Source: CAYMAI01 sp964388445
GTDB taxonomy: Bacteria > 4484-113 > JAGGVC01
Reading direction: 5' to 3'
DNA: 38,317 bases
Assembly: GCA_964388445.1 (NCBI GenBank)
Contig: CAYMAI010000013.1
Location: forward strand, 1 to 38,317
Position 1 is the stretch's first letter; every line of letters begins with the position of its first letter. Below the pieces are notes generated by a model, which saw nothing but the letters and a program-made list of their open reading frames with translations, was not told the DNA's origin and did no database searches. Made by a program: the position numbers and the translations under genes. Positions 1-6,517 of this stretch are shown piece by piece.

Positions 1-117
1 CAGATTTCCCTGCCACATTCATGATAGCAAACTTTTGTCAAGTCTTTCGCTTTTTTGCGCCCAAGCGCGGAAAAATTTTTTTTCAAATGGATTCGATTGC
101 GGGATTTTTAATTTTCC

Positions 118-138
118 GGATGGGGATAAACCCCATCC
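118..138. other. Perfect hairpin, role unknown
   Basis: An 8-bp perfect inverted repeat (GGATGGGG at 118-125, CCCCATCC at 131-138) encloses the loop ATAAA. Neither strand has a T-run directly after it, so it is not a standard intrinsic terminator. The rest of 1-248 shows no convincing gene; the open frame at 21-251 runs into the tRNA and has no ribosome binding site. Confidence 0.4.
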
Positions 139-248
139 CTACCTCGTTTATAAAACGAATCGGATTAAGTAATTGCGTTTTTTATATGGCACGGGACGCC
201 GCAGCTTCTGAATTAACAGGCGGAAAGGCGGGCCGCGATGAAAAAAAA

Positions 249-320
249 TAGCGGGAACGGGACTTGAACCCGTGACCTAACGGTTATGAGCCGTTTGCTC
301 TACCACTGAGCTATCCCGCC
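249..320 (-). tRNA. tRNA-Met (anticodon CAT)
   Basis: Read on the minus strand, the sequence folds as a full cloverleaf: acceptor GGCGGGA, U8-A9, D-arm GCTC/GAGC, anticodon arm AACGG-CTCATAA-CCGTT, and T-arm ACGGG-TTCAAGT-CCCGT. The anticodon is CAT. The overall sequence closely resembles elongator tRNA-Met; a tRNA-Ile2 with lysidine at C34 cannot be excluded from sequence alone. The acceptor closes with a G1-U72 wobble and the discriminator is A. CCA is not encoded, so a CCA-adding enzyme must finish the end. Eight T residues follow the 3' end at once (248-241), which may help termination. Confidence 0.95.
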
Positions 321-331
321 GGAGAAAAGGG

Positions 332-360
332 ATTTTACCAGCATCGGCGATTGTCCGCAA
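332..360 (-). promoter_or_regulatory. Promoter of tRNA-Met
   Basis: On the minus strand TTGCGG (360-355) and TAAAAT (337-332) are separated by 17 bp. The predicted start site is near 325, about five bases before the mature tRNA 5' end at 320. Confidence 0.6.
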
Positions 361-441
361 TATTACTGCGGAAATCGCGATTCTAATTGCCGATATACAG
401 ATTTGTACAAACCTTTCGAAGAAAGCTTTTCCGACCCTCTG

Positions 442-470
442 TTGCGTAATTGAAATTCACAGGGTATAAT
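442..470 (+). promoter_or_regulatory. Promoter of the CsgG-family gene at 493
   Basis: TTGCGT (442-447) and a perfect TATAAT (465-470) are 17 bp apart. The predicted start site is near 477, leaving a short leader that carries the GGAGGAG Shine-Dalgarno site. Confidence 0.6.
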
Positions 471-492
471 CGTGCGGTCGGAGGAGACATCT

Positions 493-1833
493 ATGGGCAT
501 TTGGGGTAATCGGCGCAAGGCCGGGGCGCTTATCTTCCCGGTTTTGGCGCTTGCGCTCTTGACGCTTGCGGCGTTGCCGCAAGGCGGTGCGCACGCGCAA
601 AACATCAACGTCGCGGTGACCGATTTTACGGGCACGGGCGGCGAAACTTATCGCGTCAGCGTAACGAGCCAAAGCAATTCCAGCGGCTATACCGTTAGCG
701 CGACCGCGGGCGTGGACGACACGGGCAGAACGATCGGCCAGATTGTCGGGGGCGCGCTGGCGTCCGTTCCTGGCGTCACCGTGGTGGACAGGCAGAATCT
801 CGAAGGAATAATGCGCGAGCAGCGGCTGAACATCAGCGGGTTCGTGGATATGTCGTCGCTGTCGTCGAACGAAGTCGGCGCTCTCGCCCAAGTGGGCCAG
901 CTTGCCGGCGCTTCGCACCTCGTGACCGGCGCGTACAGCTTTTCCGGCGGCAACTTCACGCTGACGATAAACCTGATAAACATCGCGACCGGCGCGGTCG
1001 AAGATTTTTCGGTGGCGAATTCGCCGGCGGACGAATATTTCGCCAGCGTCCTTCGTGCGTCGAACAGATTCGCCGGCAAAGTGGCGGGCAAGTCGCTCAA
1101 CCCGATGGACTTGTTCGGCAAGCTGGAACTGATCGTCAATGTCGAGTGGTCGGGCGGCGAGCTTTTGTGCGACCCGCGAACCGACCTTAAGGCGCGCGTC
1201 GAGCAGGCGACCGGTATGCCGGTGTCGAGCCGCGATATAACCGGCCAGCAAGTTCCGGGCACTTTAACGCAGATGTTCAAAGACGACGAGACGATTGCGG
1301 GCGCGCTGAAGCTGTACGCCACGGGCATGAACCCGATTTTGCTCGTCAATTTCCAGCCGATAGAAGGGCCGTCGAGCGCGGACTTCAAGAAGTACAAGGC
1401 GAGAATGTATTGGGCGGCGTATTATCCGGCGCTTGGCGGGGCGGTCAATTTCGGCGTAGTGGAAACGCCGGATTTCGGCGGCGGAATGAATTCGAACCAG
1501 TCGGTGAGCCAAGCCGTTACGAAAACCTACGATATGTTCACGGCGAACAGCCTTTACAAAATCGTGGGCGATTTCGGGTCGGCGGGAGTGCGCGAAATTT
1601 CGGTCGTGATAAACGGGGTGACGCGGCAAGACCATTTGGTATTCAAATCAGCGCTGCAAAACCAATTGGGAATCACGTCGTTCAAGCAGGATTATTTCAA
1701 CGCCGGCGCTTCGCTGTTCAAGTTCGAGTGGTCGAAGTCGGTGGACGATGTGAAAAACGCGCTACTCGGCACGAACAAGGTGAATTTTGTAAGCATGGAT
1801 AACGTATCGCTGACTTTCAGGAAGAAAGTGTAA
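493..1833 (+). CDS. CsgG/FlgO-type secreted protein 1
   Basis: This 446-residue exported protein starts at ATG 493 behind GGAGGAG (480-486); an upstream in-frame GTG at 472 lies almost on the -10 box and is rejected. A positively charged N-terminus, a hydrophobic stretch and AHAQ at the end form a signal peptide. The first half carries the CsgG-family pattern: a VAVTDF-type strand, a nucleotide-like G-rich turn, VVDRQNLEGIMREQ, and a final GASHLVTGAYS strand that is normally followed by a strand of the form LINIATG. The C-terminal half is not recognised. CsgG proteins form outer-membrane secretion pores for curli, but many family members are uncharacterised lipoproteins or periplasmic proteins; no lipobox Cys and no curli subunits are present here, so the role is open. 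A second family member follows 43 bp downstream. Confidence 0.75.
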   Translation: MGIWGNRRKAGALIFPVLALALLTLAALPQGGAHAQNINVAVTDFTGTGGETYRVSVTSQSNSSGYTVSATAGVDDTGRTIGQIVGGALASVPGVTVVDRQNLEGIMREQRLNISGFVDMSSLSSNEVGALAQVGQLAGASHLVTGAYSFSGGNFTLTINLINIATGAVEDFSVANSPADEYFASVLRASNRFAGKVAGKSLNPMDLFGKLELIVNVEWSGGELLCDPRTDLKARVEQATGMPVSSRDITGQQVPGTLTQMFKDDETIAGALKLYATGMNPILLVNFQPIEGPSSADFKKYKARMYWAAYYPALGGAVNFGVVETPDFGGGMNSNQSVSQAVTKTYDMFTANSLYKIVGDFGSAGVREISVVINGVTRQDHLVFKSALQNQLGITSFKQDYFNAGASLFKFEWSKSVDDVKNALLGTNKVNFVSMDNVSLTFRKKV

Positions 1834-1876
1834 GCGAATTATGATGTTTTTTATCATTGGGCGGAGGTGTTTTTTG

Positions 1877-2800
1877 ATGAGCAAGTTTGTTTCCATACTG
1901 ATAATTGCAGCCGTCGCGGTATTGACGGCGGTGCCGTCCGGCGCGCAGTCGCCGCAGGACAATAAGATAACTATTTTCGTCTCCAAGTTCCAGGACGCGT
2001 CGGGCGAGACGGGCAGGTCGTGGTGGTATCAGGCGGGAATTCAGGACGTCGGCGAAGTGTTCCGGGCGTACATTAAAAACCGGCTGCTCTCGACGGGCAA
2101 CTTCCGCGTGTTCGACTTCGAGAAAACAGCTGAAGAAACCGAGCGGCTTAACCGCCTCGCGGCGCAGACGAACCCCGGCGCGGCGGTAAGTCAGGGCAAC
2201 CTGCAGATTCATTCTTACGTAATCGAGGGCACGGTGGCGAACGTGGCGGTCGTGTCGAAAGGCTCCGGCGGCGTCGGCGCGCTGTTGGGCGTCGGCACTT
2301 CGACCGACATCGTTAGCGTGCAAGTGATGGTCAACATGCGCGACCAGGAATCCGGCGAAACGCTTTTCAGCGAGCAGGTGAACGGCGAAAAGAAAAGAAC
2401 CGGCGTTGTCGTCGTAACCGAAGACGGGGCGGGCGCAACCGGCAGTCAGGGCGAGCGTTCCGGCGACGTCGGATTCGCGCTTGAGGATGCGGCGGGGCAA
2501 ATCGTCGGATTCGTGCTGGAGAAATTCCCGATTCAAGGAACGGTGCTCAAACTCGACCAGGGCGGCAAGGCGTGCTACGTGGACATCGGCAGCGCGGTGG
2601 GTCTGAAAGTGGGCGATATGCTGAACCTGGTGGTTTACGAAGAGGTTGATTTAGGCGTCAAGAAAGTGTATCGCGCGAAAATCGTCGGCGATTTGAAAGT
2701 TATCGAAATCATCGACGAAACGACATGTCTTGTCGCGGTCAAGAAGGGCAAGGCGAGCGTGGGCGACACGGTGCAGCTTATTTACAAGGCGAAAAGATAG
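1877..2800 (+). CDS. CsgG-type secreted protein 2
   Basis: This 307-residue protein starts at ATG 1877, seven bases after GGAGGTG (1863-1869); an upstream ATG at 1841 has no binding site. A short signal peptide ends near SGAQS. The mature part has ITIFVSKFQDASGE, a helix with AYIKNRLLSTGNFRVFDF, and a long strand-rich core with GTVANVAVV and VQVMVNMRDQESGETLF, all as in the CsgG family. The end (about residue 230 on) reads as a small barrel: GTVLKLDQGGKACYVDIGSA, then VGDMLNLVVY, KIVGDLKVIEI and VKKGKASVGDTVQLI. That pattern suits a periplasmic or outer-membrane binding domain. It is probably co-transcribed with the preceding gene and may form one complex with it (inference). Confidence 0.75.
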   Translation: MSKFVSILIIAAVAVLTAVPSGAQSPQDNKITIFVSKFQDASGETGRSWWYQAGIQDVGEVFRAYIKNRLLSTGNFRVFDFEKTAEETERLNRLAAQTNPGAAVSQGNLQIHSYVIEGTVANVAVVSKGSGGVGALLGVGTSTDIVSVQVMVNMRDQESGETLFSEQVNGEKKRTGVVVVTEDGAGATGSQGERSGDVGFALEDAAGQIVGFVLEKFPIQGTVLKLDQGGKACYVDIGSAVGLKVGDMLNLVVYEEVDLGVKKVYRAKIVGDLKVIEIIDETTCLVAVKKGKASVGDTVQLIYKAKR

Positions 2801-2806
2801 CGCAAT

Positions 2807-2834
2807 GCGCCGCGGTTTTCGCTAAAAGCGGCGC
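2807..2834. other. GC-rich hairpin after the CsgG pair
   Basis: GCGCCGC (2807-2813) pairs with GCGGCGC (2828-2834), with TTTT/AAAA pairing inside. There is no T-run after it. It stands just upstream of a true terminator and may stabilise the mRNA end or alternate with the next hairpin. Confidence 0.4.
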
Positions 2835-2845
2835 GGCGGCTGTAT

Positions 2846-2872
2846 AAAAAGCCGGTATTGCTCCGGCTTTTT
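2846..2872 (+). terminator. Intrinsic terminator after the CsgG pair
   Basis: AAAAAGCCGG (2846-2855) pairs with CCGGCTTTTT (2863-2872) around a 7-base loop, giving a textbook hairpin with T-tract. It ends only two bases before the Shine-Dalgarno site of the next gene, so it may also act as an attenuator for that gene. TATAAA at 2843-2848 is the only -10-like element close by. Confidence 0.75.
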
Positions 2873-2887
2873 ACAAGGAGAAAACGA

Positions 2888-3526
2888 ATGCATTCGAAAA
2901 TTGCGACGATTGCGGCATTGGCGATTCTCGCCGCGGCCGCGACATGGATGGCGTCCTGCAATCCTCAAACCGGCGACGACGAGCCGGCGATGGTGGGTTC
3001 GACGGGCACGACTTCGGGAACGAGCGCGCCACCGCCCGCTGCAAGCGGCGCTGCGAGAAATACGAAGCCTATGCCGAAGGGATTTGCCGAGTACAAGGAC
3101 TTCAATATGAAAGTCGACCCGCCTATTCCGGCGTACGACTTCGAGCTTACGAGCCTCGACGGCAAGCCGCTGAAGCTGGCGGACTATCGCGGAAGCTGGG
3201 TGTTCGTGGATTTCTGGGCGACCTGGTGAGGCGCCTGCGTTGCGGAGTTGCCGCACGTAGCCAAACTGAGTTCCGAAATCCCCGATTTGAAAGTCATAGG
3301 CATTTCGCTGGACGACCCCGGAAACGCCGCGAAAGTGAAGGACACGCTTAAAAAGAACGGCATTGCGGCCGCGAACGCGATTGACGCGAAGCAGACCGCC
3401 GCCGACAATTACGGCATCGCGAGCATTCCGTTCAGCATGCTGATAAACCCGGAAGGTCTGGTCGTGATGAAGGGCGTGCGCGGCGAGGGAATGTTCGCCG
3501 CGATCAAAGGCGCGATGGCGGGGTAA
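2888..3526 (+). CDS. TlpA/thioredoxin-fold lipoprotein, probable selenoprotein (Sec114)
   Basis: Read through an in-frame TGA at 3227-3229, this is a 212-residue protein. ATG 2888 follows AAGGAG (2875-2880). A signal peptide ends in ATWMASC, so Cys24 is the likely lipid anchor. A Ser/Thr/Ala/Pro-rich linker follows, then a complete TlpA/AhpC-type thioredoxin domain: YDFELTSLDGKPLKLADYRG, VFVDFWATW, then TGA, then GACVAELP, GISLDD, and the cis-proline strand IASIPFSMLINPEG. The TGA sits exactly where the first Cys of WCxxC belongs, giving W-U-G-A-C with Cys117 as partner. The frame stays open on both sides and a SECIS-like stem-loop starts six bases after the TGA. TGA is a normal stop in neighbouring genes, so recoding to Trp or Gly is unlikely. 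Role: thiol-disulfide or peroxide redox work outside the cytoplasm. A nonsense mutation or sequencing error is the alternative. Confidence 0.85.
3235..3260 (+). promoter_or_regulatory. SECIS-like stem-loop
   Basis: Right after the TGA at 3227-3229, bases 3235-3239 pair with 3256-3260 and 3241-3245 pair with 3251-3255. This makes ten pairs (one G-U) with a single bulged U at 3240 and the apical loop AGUUG (3246-3250). A bulged U below a short stem topped by a small loop containing GU is the arrangement bound by SelB in the E. coli fdhF element. The loop begins 17 bases past the TGA. It lies inside the coding region, as bacterial SECIS elements do. Confidence 0.7.
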
Positions 3527-3536
3527 ATCCCGAGTG

Positions 3537-3574
3537 AACCGGCTTTTCAGTAGCGTTTGACGCTGCCGGTTTTT
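3537..3574 (+). terminator. Terminator of the selenoprotein gene
   Basis: AACCGGC (3537-3543) pairs with GCCGGTT (3565-3571), with an inner AGCG/CGCT stem, followed by a run of five T (3570-3574). It overlaps the last codons and stop of the convergent nitroreductase gene. Confidence 0.7.
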
Positions 3575-4131
3575 CGCGGCTTTCTCGGATCTGCCGGCGA
3601 TTCCGGGTATCCGAGCAGTATGCACGCGAGAAACCGCCGCGATTCGCCGAGGAATTCGCACACGTCGCAGCTCCGCTCGCCGATCGAAATGAACGTGGCG
3701 CTGCCAATCCCCTCGGCCGCCGCCGCGAGCAGCATATTTTGAATCAGCATGGTCGCGGACAGCCTTGCCGTAGGCTCGTCCGGCAGCGGCTCGTAAAAAA
3801 CGGCGATCGCCACCGGCGCGCCGGCAAGATTGCTGAAGAGCTTTTTCTTGCCTTCGATGCGCTCCGCCTCGCCGTCCCCTGCCGCGCCGCGGGCGCTAAG
3901 CGGAGTAAGCGAGGTCCAGATTATTTCGGCAAGCAGCGCGAAGCCGTCGCGTTTCTTGCCCGTCAGTACGTGCAAAAACCACGGCTGAGTTTCCTCGCCG
4001 GACGGCGCCCAAAGCCCGGCGTCGATTATCCGCGCCAGCGCGTCCTCCGGCACGGGTTCGCCGGTGAACGCCGTCGAAATGCACCTCGACTTGAACAGCT
4101 CGTAAACCGGATGCAATATTTCGCCTGTCAT
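3547..4131 (-). CDS. Nitroreductase-family flavoprotein
   Basis: The 194-residue product starts at ATG 4131 behind GGGAGG (4144-4139, spacer 7) and ends in TGA. The N-terminus has the nitroreductase FMN-binding pattern: a helix with KSRCISTAFTGEPVPEDAL, then IIDAGLWAPSGEETQPWFLHVLTG. The central hydrophobic helix with SATMLIQNMLLAAAAEGIGSATF contacts the flavin in known members, and LACILLGYPE near the end is the usual final strand, followed by a basic tail. Such enzymes reduce nitro compounds, quinones or other small molecules with NAD(P)H; the substrate cannot be read from sequence. TAAAAT at 4160-4155 on the minus strand is a possible -10. It is convergent with the selenoprotein gene. Confidence 0.85.
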   Translation of the reverse strand: MTGEILHPVYELFKSRCISTAFTGEPVPEDALARIIDAGLWAPSGEETQPWFLHVLTGKKRDGFALLAEIIWTSLTPLSARGAAGDGEAERIEGKKKLFSNLAGAPVAIAVFYEPLPDEPTARLSATMLIQNMLLAAAAEGIGSATFISIGERSCDVCEFLGESRRFLACILLGYPESPADPRKPRKTGSVKRY

Positions 4132-4242
4132 CCCGAATCCTCCCGAAAGCCGCTATTTTACAGCGGATTTTTTTCATTGCCGCGACTCGGCGGCAAAGTG
4201 ATTTCCGGTACAAGCGAATATTTTTTTCGCGGCCGCTTATTT

Positions 4243-4272
4243 TTGTCCCTTTCGAAGAAATTCGGATATAAT
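4243..4272 (+). promoter_or_regulatory. Promoter and leader of the lipoprotein pair
   Basis: TTGTCC (4243-4248) and TATAAT (4267-4272) are 18 bp apart. The expected transcript has a leader of about 105 bases. It includes a perfect 6-bp hairpin GGTTGG/CCAACC (4328-4344) ahead of AGGAGG (4371-4376). No known riboswitch class is recognisable in the leader. Confidence 0.55.
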
Positions 4273-4384
4273 CGGATTGACATGCCCGGCGGGTGGGAGT
4301 CCGGTGGGCGGGTTTCGATAGATGTCCGGTTGGGTTTGCCAACCATTGAACGTTAATCGGAAATGTCCATAGGAGGACTAAGAG

Positions 4385-6517
4385 ATGACTGGGAAGAGGC
4401 CGCTACATGCGGAATTAAAAGCAACGGCGCGCGCGCGCGTTAAAATCGGGCGCATTGCGCTCACGGCGGTGATGATTATGGCCATCGCGACGGCTCTTCT
4501 TGCGCTGGTCTTTTCGGGATGCAAGGGCGGTAAACCAAAGCCCGCGGCGGGCCTCGCCGCAATTACCGCGACAAGCGCAAACGGCGGAAGCGTCGGCGAG
4601 CGCGCGGTTTCAAGCGTCGAGGGGCCGGGAGGCACGACATTTCACTTCGAGCCGCTCGACGGCGACGACAGCCCCGACCGGAAGGGAGTAGAAGCCTATG
4701 AGCTGTCCGTAGAGGAAAATGGGGATGAAGTGCATTTGATTATCCGGGCGAATGCGAGCGCGCAGTACGATTGGAAGTACGTGCTCGGCTATGTTTACTA
4801 CGATGCGGAGTCGTATAACCCGGTGAAGTACGTTCCCGGCGATATGTTCGGCGAAGAGGACAAAGCCGGCGAAGAATTCGTCACGACCGCGATTTTCAAG
4901 GTCAAGGGAAAGGCGGCGTTCTGGCACGGGCTGTTAAACTGGGACGAAAAAGACTCGGCGCACGGCGGCCTTGTCGGAACTTTCGTATTCAAAAAAGAAC
5001 CGTGGAATCCGGGAAGGGACGCGAGCGTCGCGCCGAACGACGGTTATCCCCAGCACGGAAGCAACAAAGTCGATGATATTACAAACTACCTCGTAAAAGA
5101 AGGAGAAAACGAAGTTCCTTACATTAGATGGAGCGAAGTCAATCGAGGCGACGGCGATCTAAACGGCGAGGTTGGTATCGCCGACCAGACACCGATTGCC
5201 CAGCATCTTTATACTCAATCTGGAAGTTATGTTTATTGGATACCACCTTTTTATGAAGTATTCGATTACCATCATGATCTGGTTATTAACCTGAACGATA
5301 TTCAGGTGATTGTCGATTACTATGGCGTAGCAGTTGGAGGATATCAAATACAAGTATACCAAAGTCAAGGCGGTGGATTAATTCTCGATACCGAAATTGC
5401 GGGCCCATCTCCAAGCCAAAGGAATACGATTAAGAGCCTTGCATATGGTCCATATTACGGCTTCGGTGACTGGTATCATTCGGCTACTGGTCAAGTCGGT
5501 TTTAAGTTCACGGACGTGGAACTGGATGAATACGAAGAAGTATATGTTAGGGTTAGGCCTTTTGACCAGGATCAAAATCACAATTACGGTGTATGGAGCG
5601 AATTGACCAAAGTTGTTCTTGTAATTAACCAACCGCCAACAGCCCTACTTGAAACGTCGAGTCAAAAAGTAAAGTGTGGTATTCCAGTGCTATTCGATGC
5701 CTCCGACAGCTTTGATAGAGATGGTACGATAGTCAAATACGAATGGGATCTGGATGGAAACGACACATTTGAGCAAGACACAGGCAGTACTTCTATTGCA
5801 TACCATACATATGCTTCCGAAGGTACATTTTACCCAAAAGTGCGAGTGACTGACAACCTAAGCGAGTCCGCTGTTTCCCATCCACCACTAACCATTACGG
5901 CTGTTAGTTATTTAAATGAAATAGGATTTAGGGATAGCACACCAACAGAACTTGTGGTCAACAACTCACCTCCTACTGTAACGTATTCCGTGGCTGTGCG
6001 TTTTCGAGACATTTCCCACTTAATGTCCGCATTGGATAGGGTTAGACTGGACTTTTCAGGTGATACGAATAGCATTCATTTTGCAACTATACCTCAAGTC
6101 AGTACGGATGTCAAAGTATGGAACAATAATGACTCAGACACCGACTCATGGGGTGACCCCCGAAGCGGCTTTTTCGATGAATGGAATCCTCCCCCAGGAG
6201 GACAACTAATAAAATCCTCTCTATACAATGACTTTTCCTCTGTAGATATATTTATTGCATATTTTCAACCCCCTCCTGAACCTCCTCAACCTCCCCCCCC
6301 ACCTTCGTATATCCAAGCAGGTGCATCGGGCGTAGCCTTTGAATTTCGGTTTACAGTAAATTTACCCCATGGTGATATTGCTGTTGATTTCGGCTTTGGG
6401 TCTGAATACTCTTGCTATTTCTCTCCCACGACTCGTGTATTTTTCGACGAATGGTCAGATTATGACACCTGCGAGGAGGGCTTCACAGAGGTTCATATTC
6501 CAGCGCGACAGGATTAG
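4385..6517 (+). CDS. Large lipoprotein with dockerin-like and PKD parts
   Basis: The 710-residue protein starts at ATG 4385 with AGGAGG eight bases upstream. A long basic N-region and hydrophobic core end in the lipobox VFSGC, giving lipid-modified Cys46. About residues 75-215 form an unrecognised beta-rich domain. Residues near 255-320 hold two dockerin/EF-hand-like calcium loops (GDGDLNGEVGIADQTPIAQHL and HDLVINLNDIQVIVDYYG). A fibronectin-like stretch follows, and a PKD domain lies near residues 418-500 (PPTALLETSS, FDASDSFDRDGTIVKYEWDLDG, YHTYASEGTFYPKVRVTD). The tail contains a proline-rich run coded partly by eight C in a row (6293-6300). From about 5205 on, base use is much more AT-rich than in the first third. 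Probably a surface or periplasmic adhesion or binding protein (inference). The next gene starts six bases after its stop. Confidence 0.75.
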   Translation: MTGKRPLHAELKATARARVKIGRIALTAVMIMAIATALLALVFSGCKGGKPKPAAGLAAITATSANGGSVGERAVSSVEGPGGTTFHFEPLDGDDSPDRKGVEAYELSVEENGDEVHLIIRANASAQYDWKYVLGYVYYDAESYNPVKYVPGDMFGEEDKAGEEFVTTAIFKVKGKAAFWHGLLNWDEKDSAHGGLVGTFVFKKEPWNPGRDASVAPNDGYPQHGSNKVDDITNYLVKEGENEVPYIRWSEVNRGDGDLNGEVGIADQTPIAQHLYTQSGSYVYWIPPFYEVFDYHHDLVINLNDIQVIVDYYGVAVGGYQIQVYQSQGGGLILDTEIAGPSPSQRNTIKSLAYGPYYGFGDWYHSATGQVGFKFTDVELDEYEEVYVRVRPFDQDQNHNYGVWSELTKVVLVINQPPTALLETSSQKVKCGIPVLFDASDSFDRDGTIVKYEWDLDGNDTFEQDTGSTSIAYHTYASEGTFYPKVRVTDNLSESAVSHPPLTITAVSYLNEIGFRDSTPTELVVNNSPPTVTYSVAVRFRDISHLMSALDRVRLDFSGDTNSIHFATIPQVSTDVKVWNNNDSDTDSWGDPRSGFFDEWNPPPGGQLIKSSLYNDFSSVDIFIAYFQPPPEPPQPPPPPSYIQAGASGVAFEFRFTVNLPHGDIAVDFGFGSEYSCYFSPTTRVFFDEWSDYDTCEEGFTEVHIPARQD

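Noticed and set aside
21..251. Open frame before the tRNA
   Set aside because: No ribosome binding site, no recognisable protein pattern and it ends inside the tRNA 3' flank.
472..492. Earlier GTG start (472) for the first CsgG-family gene
   Set aside because: It lies two bases after the -10 box and before the expected transcript start, while ATG 493 has a well-placed GGAGGAG.
457..1251. Long antisense open frame under the first CsgG-family gene
   Set aside because: Typical GC-rich shadow: no start signal, arginine-rich composition and no recognisable domain; the same holds for many similar frames in the window.
3227..3229. Use of an alternative genetic code (TGA as Trp or Gly)
   Set aside because: TGA ends many genes in the window in sensible places, including an ATGA overlap at 20446-20449.
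4151..4172. Terminator CCGCT/AGCGG followed by T7
   Set aside because: No plus-strand gene ends there; a 5-bp stem next to a T-run is likely chance within the promoter region of the nitroreductase gene.
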